From positions 1 to 8,186 of the forward strand of contig CAYXVF010000170.1 in the NCBI GenBank assembly GCA_964468125.1: a stretch of 8,186 bases of DNA. Direction: 5' to 3'. Source of the stretch: CAYXVF01 sp964468125. GTDB taxonomy: Bacteria; Myxococcota; XYA12-FULL-58-9; CAYXVF01. The translations under genes were made by a program, and so were the position numbers. Every line of letters starts with the position of its first letter. The first letter of the stretch is position 1. The notes under the pieces are model-generated. The model had not been told where the DNA came from. It saw only the letters and a program-made list of their open reading frames with translations, and ran no database searches. This document shows, in pieces, positions 1 through 5,356 of the stretch.

Positions 1-222
1 GACCTCCACCGGCACCGAGGCCATAGTCGCGCCGCCGAGCGCATCGGGTAGGAGGGAGGCAGCCATGCCATCTAGGTAGTCGGGTTCGTGCGAGGCGAGG
101 AGCGAGCGCAGCTCTGCGAGCAATTCAGGATCGTCGGCGCACTCGCGCGCGACGAACGCATCGCGTTCTTCGGCCGGAAGCTCGATCGCTTCACCAAAGA
201 GATCAAACAGGCGATCGCTCAC
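1..222 (-). CDS. Ser/Thr protein kinase, N-terminal fragment (cut by window edge)
   Basis: The first 74 codons are visible, starting at GTG (220-222), which overlaps the TGA of the upstream sigma factor gene as GTGA. The translation begins SDRLFDLFGEAIELPAEERD and continues with ECADDPELLAELRSLLASHE. This is the typical pre-kinase helical segment (LFxEALELPxEERxxFL, then DPELxxEVxSLLxxHE) found in front of PknB-type kinase domains paired with ECF sigma factors in Myxococcota, Planctomycetes and Acidobacteria. The catalytic domain lies outside the window, so activity cannot be judged. The 4-bp overlap implies translational coupling with the sigma factor and a joint signalling role. The assignment rests on the N-terminal pattern plus context. 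Confidence 0.8.
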   Translation of the reverse strand, partial: MSDRLFDLFGEAIELPAEERDAFVARECADDPELLAELRSLLASHEPDYLDGMAASLLPDALGGATMASVPVEV

Positions 223-785
223 GCGTCTGCCTCCATCGCACGGCGCAGCCACGCTTGAGCAAACTCCCAGTCGCGCTTGACGGTGCGCTCCGAGCTGTCG
301 AGGGCGGCAGCGGTTTCGGTCACGGTCATGCCCCCAAAGAAGCGGCACTCCACCACCCGGCACGCTCGGGGAGACTTCCCCTCGAGGCTCTTCAGGGCGT
401 CGTCGAGTTCCGCAAGGCGTCCGAGCGTAGCCATGTCGACCGCGAGGCGGTTCTCGTCGAGCTCGAGCTTGGCCTGGCCATCGCCGCGCTTCTGGGCGCG
501 CTGCTCCCGGCCGTAGTTGCAGAGGATCTGGCGCATGGCCCGGGAGGCCAGGGCGAAGAAATGAGCACGCCCATTGAGCCCCAATTCCGCGTGACCCACC
601 AGCTTGAGGTACGCCTCGTGGACCAGGGCGGTGGTGTTCACGGTTTCATTGCCTCGCCAGCGCTGGCGCTGACGGCGGGCGAGCTGCTGTAGCTCCTCGT
701 AGACGCGTGCGAAAACGGTCTCTAGGGCCTGCGCGTCGCCCTCTTCGTGCTGTTGGAGAAGCTCTGTGAGGTCTGAGGTGTCCAT
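219..785 (-). CDS. ECF-family RNA polymerase sigma-70 factor
   Basis: The 188-aa protein would direct RNA polymerase to a dedicated promoter set. Region sigma-2 spans about residues 20-90, with NTTALVHEAYLKL followed by RAHFFALASRAMRQIL, which is the core-binding and -10-recognition block. A charged linker covers about 91-128. Region sigma-4 spans about 130-183 and contains RVVECRFFGGMTVTETAAAL and SSERTVKRDWEFAQAWL, a helix-turn-helix with the KRDW signature of the sigma subfamily that accompanies Ser/Thr kinases. The length is normal. The ATG at 785 is preceded by GGAG at a suitable distance. The kinase gene follows with a 4-bp overlap and no anti-sigma factor is visible, so kinase-dependent control is plausible (inference). 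Confidence 0.92.
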   Translation of the reverse strand: MDTSDLTELLQQHEEGDAQALETVFARVYEELQQLARRQRQRWRGNETVNTTALVHEAYLKLVGHAELGLNGRAHFFALASRAMRQILCNYGREQRAQKRGDGQAKLELDENRLAVDMATLGRLAELDDALKSLEGKSPRACRVVECRFFGGMTVTETAAALDSSERTVKRDWEFAQAWLRRAMEADA

Positions 786-923
786 GGTTCTCCACCGAAA
801 TGGTCCATTCGAGCGGTGAGCTCAAGTCGATTCTTTTTTCAAAATTCGATGGCCCGCTTTCGCCGCGGGCCGTGTGGGTAAGGGCGAAGGGCAATGACGC
901 CCTAAACATCAGGAGAATCGACA
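786..923. promoter_or_regulatory. Divergent intergenic region with perfect stem-loop
   Basis: These 138 bp separate the minus-strand sigma factor gene from the plus-strand secreted protein gene and must hold both promoters. A perfect 7-bp inverted repeat lies here: GGCCCGC (851-857), a 7-nt loop, then GCGGGCC (865-871). A T-run (about 833-839) lies to its left, but there is no T-tract directly 3' of the stem on either strand, so an operator or 5'-UTR hairpin fits better than a terminator. No convincing -35/-10 pair could be fixed by eye. Confidence 0.4.
911..915 (+). promoter_or_regulatory. Ribosome binding site of the secreted protein
   Basis: AGGAG lies 8 nt before the ATG at 924. This supports that start over any upstream codon in the same frame. 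Confidence 0.6.
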
Positions 924-1475
924 ATGAAGCGTTTCACCCTTTCTGCTCTCTCCCTGTTCCTCGTGTCCGCGGCCTGCGTCGCCTGTGGGAACGAAAACGA
1001 CCCGGTGGTCGCCGACGATACCGCGGTTGCGAGCTCAGACCCCATCAGCGTATCGGGCTCTGGCATTCACTACTTCTCAACCCAGGTGATTCACTCCACC
1101 GAAATGACGGATACCGGGATGATTCAGCGTAGCACGGACATCGTGGAGCTGACCGGCGACCTCGAGGGCAAGGTGCTCTACCACCCGGTGTCGGTGTTCG
1201 ACTTTGCCGCCCAGACCCTGGTCAACACCGGTGAGCAGGTCTTCTCGGGGAGCGTCCTGGGCTCGGAGCCGGTCTTGCTTTTCGACAATGAGTTTCGCTT
1301 CGATGTGGACCTCACCACTGGGGCGACCATCGGCAAGGTCTTTCTGCGCGAGAGCCAGGATGCGGCCGGCGAGAGCTGGTACGAGTGCAAGCTCGACCTC
1401 GTGGGCACCGGCATGACCGAAGCGGGCGACGCCATGGCCGACTACACCGGTACCTGCGTGTCCAAGAGCCGCTAA
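924..1475 (+). CDS. Putative secreted protein or lipoprotein, possibly beta-barrel fold
   Basis: The 183-aa protein has a clear export signal: MKRF, then a hydrophobic stretch TLSALSLFLVSAAC, then VACGNENDP. The Cys residues at 18 and 21 followed by a polar, acidic linker look lipoprotein-like. Neither Cys has a fully canonical lipobox (SAAC and CVAC lack the usual Leu at -3), so lipidation is uncertain. The mature part (about 40-183) is rich in alternating strands and in Gly/Asp turns, with segments such as FSGSVLGSEPVLLFDNEFRF and DYTGTC. It faintly recalls small allene-oxide-cyclase-like barrels, but no family can be assigned. It is divergent from the sigma factor and may be a regulon member (inference). 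Confidence 0.75.
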   Translation: MKRFTLSALSLFLVSAACVACGNENDPVVADDTAVASSDPISVSGSGIHYFSTQVIHSTEMTDTGMIQRSTDIVELTGDLEGKVLYHPVSVFDFAAQTLVNTGEQVFSGSVLGSEPVLLFDNEFRFDVDLTTGATIGKVFLRESQDAAGESWYECKLDLVGTGMTEAGDAMADYTGTCVSKSR

Positions 1476-1713
1476 CCCTGAACACCGGCTGCAGCTTGTT
1501 GCGGGCGTAGGTCTCTCCGTGGGCCGCGCCCGCTTGCAGCAGGGTCGCAACGCTCGCGCGCTGCTCTTCGATTTGGCGCAGCGCTTCGAGCTTCTTGTCG
1601 TGTGATTCCGTTCCCGCCATCAGGCTCATTACCGCATCCAGATGAGCGTCGTGACCTTCGGTCCGCCTCCACGAAATCCACCAAAGGCCTAGGTGTAGTT
1701 GCGCGTCGGTGAA
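1476..1713 (-). pseudogene. Unidentified coding remnant
   Basis: On the minus strand a frame opens after a TGA at 1714-1716 and reads FTDAQLHLGLWWISWRRTEG, then HDAHLDAVMSLMAGTESHDK, then KLEALRQIEEQRASVATLLQ, ending near ARNKLQPVF. Codon choice and the amphipathic helical pattern (Glu/Gln/Lys-rich) look like real coding sequence. The frame has no plausible N-terminus: its left flank is the transposase remnant. At its C-terminal side it runs into antisense of the secreted protein, where the composition becomes Arg/Ser-rich nonsense. An ATG at 1629 could make a short product. It is best read as the internal piece of a gene broken at both ends. The family is not recognised. Confidence 0.4.
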
Positions 1714-1985
1714 TCACCGCTTTCGGCCCTTCCGGCAGGCACAACGAACTCCCGATAGCTCGCGGCTGGCGCCAGAATCCCGTGATAGCGCACTTGATGT
1801 GCCCGCGGTGGCGGCATCAATGGAACGAGCTTGGCGATGAGCTCGCGCGGCTCGTAGACGACCTCGGTCGTACCGTCCGACCACGCGCGCTTGAGTCCGT
1901 AGGCTACGCGCCCATCCTCGAGCTCCCGAAGACGCGGATTGGCGATAGGCGGCCGCGCGACATACCGGCAGAGCTGATTTCTCGC
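1689..1985 (-). pseudogene. IS91-family (Y2) transposase fragment
   Basis: In one minus-strand frame the translation reads QLCRYVARPPIANPRLREL, then DGRVAYGLKRAWSDGTTEVV, then YEPRELIAKLVPLMPPPRAH and QVRYHGILAPAASYREFVVP. These are hallmark blocks of the C-terminal half of the Y2_Tnp transposases of the IS91/IS801 group (CRYxARPP, DGTT-V, L-PxPR, VRYHGxLAP). The frame is closed by TGA at 1986-1988 on its 5' side and by TAG at 1689-1691. The N-terminal zinc finger, the HUH/Y2 catalytic motifs and the usual C-terminal Cys motif are missing, so it cannot transpose. It lies on a different scale from a whole IS element, and no terminal ori or ter sequences were identified. Confidence 0.8.
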
Positions 1986-2286
1986 TCACGAATGGGAAAC
2001 CGGGAAACCGAGCGAAAGCGTGGGAACCCGAGGACTTACCTCGACCTCGCGGGCCACGATGCCGCGCGGCACGCGCACCGTGACTTAGGCGACAGAGTGC
2101 AGCTCGGAACGACTCGATGCGCGACAAAACGCGGTTCGGTATCTACTCTCGGACGGCACCTTTCGTCTGATGCCTAGGCTTCACCCATTCGATCCCCCAC
2201 GCCGCGGGGCACGAGAGCATTCGCCATGCACGCCGCAATCTGACACTGAGTCGCATGACCCCGGATTTGATCTACGATCTAGGCCT
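1986..2286. other. About 300 bp with no recognisable gene
   Basis: The stretch has open frames on both strands, but their translations are Arg/Ser/His-rich and show no family pattern, as expected for GC-rich shadow frames. It holds a GCCTAGGC palindrome (2172-2179) and a C4/G4 inverted repeat around 2195-2210. It is probably degenerate DNA between the transposase fragment and the toxin island. Confidence 0.4.
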
Positions 2287-2705
2287 AGGCCTAACTCCTG
2301 CCAGGGCGCGATCTGCACCCATGGGAAACAGAAGAGCTCGGCCCTGACCTCGTCGGCCAAGTAGAGATCGAGGATCGAGGCGACGCGCCGGTTTGGCATG
2401 GTGATCCGGCGCAGTGCGTCCTCTAGGGACGTCACGGGCGGCTGCGCCGTCGTGGTCTGGAAGCTGCACAGCCCGAGCCGCAGATGCAACCCTTCAGGAT
2501 GAGCTGCGAGCGCCTCCGCGAGTCCCGCGCGAGCCTCCTCGCTCAGCGTATTGGGCGACGCCACTGCCAACTCGCCCGGCTGATGGGCGAGCAGGAACAC
2601 AAGATCGGCGACCTCGAGAGGCACGGCATTGAACGGCGAAAGATGGGAGATCATCTGCGGCGGCCAGTTCTCCAGCGCTGTGTCCCAGATCGCTGCCGAC
2701 GCCAT
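2181..2705 (-). CDS. D123-like (ATP-grasp-type) protein, C-terminally truncated; candidate second immunity or accessory protein
   Basis: The ATG (2703-2705) lies one base after the stop of the SUKH gene (TGA-G-ATG), so translation is surely coupled. Residues 1-137 look like a genuine globular domain: LEVADLVFLLAHQP, HPEGLHLRLGLCSF, VTSLEDALRRI and ELFCFPWVQIAPWQE. The order of an R-L-x(n)-S block followed by a PWxxIxPxxE block resembles CDC123/D123-type ATP-grasp proteins, where the E is normally followed by FRxFV. Here Glu137 is followed directly by LGLGLD, encoded by the repeat TAGGCCTAGGCCTA, and then by a tail (to 174) that looks non-native. The gene therefore seems cut at the repeat and extended by chance to the TGA at 2181. 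Family assignment is tentative. Confidence 0.6.
   Translation of the reverse strand: MASAAIWDTALENWPPQMISHLSPFNAVPLEVADLVFLLAHQPGELAVASPNTLSEEARAGLAEALAAHPEGLHLRLGLCSFQTTTAQPPVTSLEDALRRITMPNRRVASILDLYLADEVRAELFCFPWVQIAPWQELGLGLDRRSNPGSCDSVSDCGVHGECSRAPRRGGSNG
2280..2297. repeat. AGGCCT repeat, left copy of 11-bp direct repeat
   Basis: Two AGGCCT words in tandem (2281-2286 and 2287-2292) are preceded by T. The second forms AGGCCTAACTC (2287-2297), identical to 4644-4654. It contains the heptamer GCCTAAC (2289-2295). It falls exactly where the D123-like reading frame loses its expected sequence. Confidence 0.6.
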
Positions 2706-2706
2706 C

Positions 2707-3210
2707 TCAGAGTGCGTCCTCTTGGGTGAGCTCGTTCATGAACTCGGTGAAGCTGTCCGCGATGAGACCGAGTCCGCGAGTGTTGTCACCCTCGCCCCAC
2801 GGATCCTGCGCGCGCTCACGCGCGTAGACGCGTCCGAAATCGGGGCCGTTGGGGTCGACGTTCATCACAATGTCCTCGATCTCTCCAGAAGCGATCACAA
2901 TGAATCCGGGAGGGACCAGCACAGAATCGTGGAAGGCGCTCTCGTAGAGCATGCGGCTCTGCAGGGAGACGCTGGAGAGATCTAGCAGGTATTCCACGAC
3001 TACGACATCGTTGGAGTCCTCGTAGACTGCGATGCAGGCGTTGTCCTCGCCCTCGAAGGTCACGGGCCCACGCCGTGCCATGAGAGCGACGTAGTCTTCT
3101 GGGAGGACGACGTCGCCGACCCGGCCGCCGAATGAGACCGAGCCGTCAGCGTTGAAGGGGATCGGTTCAGGCGGCTCGAAGCGCCATGTGTCGCGGACCT
3201 TCAGTTCCAT
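2707..3210 (-). CDS. SMI1/KNR4 (SUKH) family immunity protein
   Basis: The 167-aa soluble protein has the SUKH superfamily layout. An N-terminal strand/helix includes LPEDYVALMARRGPVTF (about 36-52). A central strand pair includes ACIAVYEDSNDVVVVEYLLD. A hallmark segment reads PPGFIVIASGEIEDIVMNVD, followed by GRVYARE. The C-terminal helix LGLIADSFTEFMNELTQ corresponds to the usual (L/I)A-xSFxEFL ending. SUKH proteins commonly neutralise polymorphic nuclease toxins by direct binding. The gene follows the WHH nuclease gene by 10 nt, with a GAGGAG-like ribosome site (TGAGGAGACGCTC before ATG) that includes the toxin stop region, and the next gene starts one base after its stop. Placement just 3' of the toxin is the standard toxin-immunity order. 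Confidence 0.88.
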   Translation of the reverse strand: MELKVRDTWRFEPPEPIPFNADGSVSFGGRVGDVVLPEDYVALMARRGPVTFEGEDNACIAVYEDSNDVVVVEYLLDLSSVSLQSRMLYESAFHDSVLVPPGFIVIASGEIEDIVMNVDPNGPDFGRVYARERAQDPWGEGDNTRGLGLIADSFTEFMNELTQEDAL

Positions 3211-3220
3211 GAGCGTCTCC

Positions 3221-3934
3221 TCAGAATTCTGGCGAGCGGTTCATGCTGGCACCACCTTGGTGGCTCAGGGCTGCGTGCACATCCCCATCGACATATTCGA
3301 TCGACGTTCCATCAGGCTTGTGATGCCAAGCTCCGCCGCGCGGCGTGTCGCCATATTCAGCCTTGTTGGCTGCCTTCGCGGCCTTAATATCGGTGCGATG
3401 CGCGCCGGCCTTGCGCGCTTTATAGATGTCGGCGTCGCGGCTCTTCGTCGGGATTGACTGCATCACTTCAAAGGAGCGCGTCTTGCCGTTAGGGCCTGCA
3501 AAGCCTTTCGGCGGGAACCCGGAAAAGTCCGGGATCCCGTCGTTGTCGGGCACTCTCTTGGGATTGCCCGACTCGTCGCGAAACTTCTTAAGCGCGTCGT
3601 CGAGAGGGGTGCCCTCCTTCGGCACGAACATCCCGTCGCCGGCGGGCGCGCGCTTGCCGGTCTTGGGGTCGACGAAATCGCCCTTGTCTGCTCCGGGCAG
3701 GTCGGTCTCTTTGCACAGGAGCGCGTCCTGCTTGTCTTTACAAGCCTTGGTCGTGCATTTTCGGAACCTGTTCTTTATCTCGTTGCGCCGGGCGCGGAGG
3801 CTTTTCATGAAGCCCTTCGCGGTGCTTCCCAAAGCCTCCTCGGCGACCTCGTCAGGAACTTCGTACAGACCCTCGATCTTCTCCGCCGCACCGCGATCGG
3901 GGTCGGTAAGAATCTGGTAGAAGCCCGGTGTCAT
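3221..3934 (-). CDS. Polymorphic toxin, WHH-type HNH/EndoVII nuclease domain
   Basis: From the ATG at 3934 the protein is 237 aa. The C-terminal third (about 140-237) matches the WHH family of HNH/EndoVII nucleases: SFEVMQSIP, DADIYKARKAGAHRT, then GGAWHHKPDGTSIEYVDGDV with W203-H204-H205, then HAALSHQGGASM with H220 and H225. These His residues are the expected metal and catalytic ligands for nucleic acid cleavage. The preceding part is basic, then Cys-containing (KCTTKACKDKQDALLC), then a Gly/Pro-rich linker (PKTGKRAPAGDGMFVPKEG), like the pre-toxin part of Rhs- or T6SS-delivered toxins. No delivery domain or secretion marker is present. The frame stays open upstream to a GTG at 4021, adding 29 residues across an AGGCCT word; neither start has a strong ribosome site. 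The SUKH gene directly downstream supports a toxin-immunity pair. Confidence 0.85.
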   Translation of the reverse strand: MTPGFYQILTDPDRGAAEKIEGLYEVPDEVAEEALGSTAKGFMKSLRARRNEIKNRFRKCTTKACKDKQDALLCKETDLPGADKGDFVDPKTGKRAPAGDGMFVPKEGTPLDDALKKFRDESGNPKRVPDNDGIPDFSGFPPKGFAGPNGKTRSFEVMQSIPTKSRDADIYKARKAGAHRTDIKAAKAANKAEYGDTPRGGAWHHKPDGTSIEYVDGDVHAALSHQGGASMNRSPEF

Positions 3935-4152
3935 GAAGAAGTTCGGCGCAGGCCTAAAGGGAGCGCTCAACAAGAGGCTCAAACACAACTCTTGGCAATA
4001 TCTCCAGATTCGGCACCACACGGTAACACGGCGCCAGGCGCCACTGAGCCTATCGGCGCTCGGGGCTATGCGCCACAGGCTCCTAATTATGCAAGGTGTG
4101 GAGGGTTCGCCTGGTATCGAGCGAGACCGATCTCGGAGTGCTCAAATTTGAC
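3935..4152 (-). promoter_or_regulatory. Upstream region of the toxin cassette with palindromes
   Basis: This 218-bp gap between the orphan 116-aa gene and the toxin gene is long enough for its own promoter. On the minus strand TTGCATAATT (4083-4092) is a -10-like element, but no good -35 lies 17 bp upstream. Palindromes: TCAAATTTGA (4142-4151, perfect), CGAGA-CCGA-TCTCG (4122-4135) and GGCGCC-A-GGCGCC (4030-4042). None has the T-tract of an intrinsic terminator. An operator role is possible but unproven. Confidence 0.3.
3950..3957. repeat. AGGCCTAA word just 5' of the toxin start
   Basis: AGGCCTAA lies 16 bases 5' of the toxin ATG codon, the point where the toxin lacks any delivery domain. 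It shares 8 bp with the 11-bp repeats at 2287 and 4644, and may mark the 5' breakpoint of the toxin module. Confidence 0.4.
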
Positions 4153-4503
4153 TTACGGGTTCCGGAATTCTTTTTCTAGTTGTTCCATCATGTCAGAAAA
4201 CGTCCTGCTACCGGCCTCCACTTCGCTATAAAGCTCACCATATCTAGCCACGAACCGTGCTCCTTGATCATCAGCTTGCGTGCGAAGAGCCTCTTCGAGC
4301 ACGGAACGAGGGTTGGGCGCTTGAAGTCCGTGTGGGTAGCAGCGAACGATAACTTCGGCGGTAGGATTGCGCGATTGATAACGTTCGAGCTGGTCTTGCT
4401 GGATGGCCTCTATGTCAAGCTCGTCGACTCGACCGGACGTCTCGACGGAGACACGCTGACCGCTTTGCTCTGACACATTGACGTAGTTGCACGTGATTTT
4501 CAT
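4153..4503 (-). CDS. Hypothetical 116-aa protein, toxin-island orphan
   Basis: The protein starts MKITCNYVNVSEQSGQ and ends DMMEQLEKEFRNP. It is acidic and soluble, with no signal peptide or membrane segment. Predicted order: an N-terminal strand pair (1-25), a Gln/Glu-rich helix around DIEAIQQDQLERYQ, a strand AEVIVRCYP, then two C-terminal helices (SVLEEALRTQADD and ELYSEVEAGSRTFSDMMEQL). Codon use is visibly more A/T-rich at third positions than in the dev genes, which suggests a different origin. The ATG at 4503 has only a weak ribosome site and a stem-loop (GCTCGG/CCGAGC, 4511-4530) immediately upstream. Its position ahead of the toxin makes an accessory, chaperone or orphan immunity role conceivable, but no family is recognised. 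Confidence 0.6.
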   Translation of the reverse strand: MKITCNYVNVSEQSGQRVSVETSGRVDELDIEAIQQDQLERYQSRNPTAEVIVRCYPHGLQAPNPRSVLEEALRTQADDQGARFVARYGELYSEVEAGSRTFSDMMEQLEKEFRNP

Positions 4504-4510
4504 TGGCGTC

Positions 4511-4530
4511 GCTCGGCGCTGTCACCGAGC
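4511..4530. repeat. Stem-loop upstream of the 116-aa gene
   Basis: GCTCGG (4511-4516), an 8-nt loop and CCGAGC (4525-4530) form a perfect 6-bp stem 8 to 27 bp before the start codon. No T-tract follows, so it is not a clear terminator of the dev operon. It could lower translation of the 116-aa gene. Confidence 0.35.
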
Positions 4531-4534
4531 ACGT

Positions 4535-4652
4535 GTTAGGCGCACCGCTTTCGGAAGTGCTTCGGGTCGTCGACTGCATCGATTTCTCGAACCCGACGCT
4601 CTGGTGCGTCTAGGCGTTCGAGCAACTCGCATCGGACGCCATCAGGCCTAAC
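4535..4652. repeat. Inverted GTTAGGC/GCCTAAC pair enclosing an imperfect nested hairpin
   Basis: GTTAGGC (4535-4541) and GCCTAAC (4646-4652) are exact inverted copies. Inside, CGCACC (4541-4546) pairs with GGTGCG (4603-4608), extendable through TTAGG/TCTAG with mismatches. TCGGGT (4562-4567) pairs with ACCCGA (4591-4596). The heptamers match the integron core-site consensus, but their order is outward (GTTRRRY first) rather than the attC order, so a true attC is not supported. Confidence 0.4.
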
Positions 4653-4654
4653 TC
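4644..4654. repeat. AGGCCTAACTC, right copy of 11-bp direct repeat
   Basis: This copy is identical to 2287-2297. It lies 3 bp past the stop codon of the exporter ATPase gene, so it sits between the conserved operon and the toxin island. Together the two copies bracket about 2.3 kb. Confidence 0.55.
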
Positions 4655-4657
4655 GGT

Positions 4658-5356
4658 TTAGGGTTGCTCTCCGACGGCGCTGGAGCGCTCCACGAGCGCG
4701 CCATCCTCGAGCTCAACGATGCGATCGGCGAGTTCCAAAATGCGTGGGTCATGGGTGACCATCACCGTCGTCGTACCCCGAGCGCGTCCGAGGTCGCGCA
4801 GAAGCTGTACCACCTGGAGGCCCGTGACCTTATCGAGCGCAGCCGTCGGTTCGTCAGCGAATACGATTTCCGGATTTGCGACCAACGCCCGTGCGACCGC
4901 GACTCGTTGTTTCTGCCCCCCGGAAAGCTTCGACGGTAGATAGTCAAGGCGGTCTGCGAGCCCGAGCAATCCGAGAACGTGCTCAGCCGCCACGCGCTGT
5001 CGCTCCGGTTCGCCGCGACCGTGGACCTGTAGCGCCATGAGCACGTTTTGGCTGGCCGTGAGGCTATCGTGCAGGTTGTGCGCCTGAAAAATAAAGCCCA
5101 CGCGTCGACGCAGCGCCTCGAGCGTCTGCATGTCGGCCCCGGCGAGCTCCGTCCCCAGAACCTGCACACTGCCCGACTGCACCTGACGAAGGCAGCCCAT
5201 GAGTGTCAGCAAGGTGGTCTTGCCCGAACCCGATGGACCCATGAGAACGATTAGCGAGCCGCGCGTGACGGTCAGGTCGATACCATAGAGCACCTGCTTA
5301 CGCGCTTCGCCTTCGCCGAAGGCGTGATCGAGGTTGCGCACGACGATCGGCTCCAT
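4658..5356 (-). CDS. devA: DevA-type ABC transporter ATPase
   Basis: The 232-aa cytoplasmic ATPase powers the DevBC exporter. All nucleotide-binding motifs are intact: Walker A GPSGSGKT (40-47), Q-loop Q91 in FIFQAHNLHDSLTA, signature LSGGQKQRVAVARAL (from 144), Walker B IVFADEP (164-170) and switch His202 in MVTHD. The N-terminal pattern (NLDHAFGEGEARKQVLYGID) and the LMGCLRQVQSGSVQVLGTEL segment are characteristic of the DevA subfamily rather than of LolD or MacB. Its ATG shares one base with the permease stop (TGATG), indicating coupled translation. The gene ends the operon, with no obvious intrinsic terminator after it. In cyanobacteria DevBCA with TolC exports heterocyst glycolipids; the substrate here is unknown. 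Confidence 0.9.
   Translation of the reverse strand: MEPIVVRNLDHAFGEGEARKQVLYGIDLTVTRGSLIVLMGPSGSGKTTLLTLMGCLRQVQSGSVQVLGTELAGADMQTLEALRRRVGFIFQAHNLHDSLTASQNVLMALQVHGRGEPERQRVAAEHVLGLLGLADRLDYLPSKLSGGQKQRVAVARALVANPEIVFADEPTAALDKVTGLQVVQLLRDLGRARGTTTVMVTHDPRILELADRIVELEDGALVERSSAVGEQP

Noticed and set aside
851..871. Intrinsic terminator
   Set aside because: The stem is perfect but no T-tract follows on either strand, and it lies between two divergent gene starts.
1714..2177. Open frames on both strands over the transposase remnant
   Set aside because: They are out of frame with the recognisable transposase blocks and give Arg/Ser/Ala-rich translations.
2195..2210. C4/G4 inverted repeat as a structural RNA
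   Set aside because: The pairing is short and unsupported by neighbouring helices; it is expected by chance at this GC content.
2287..4652. Integron cassette array with attC sites
   Set aside because: GCCTAAC and GTTAGGC heptamers are present, but no RYYYAAC...GTTRRRY pair occurs in the right order and spacing, and no integrase or attI is visible. Kept only as a hypothesis within the repeat findings.
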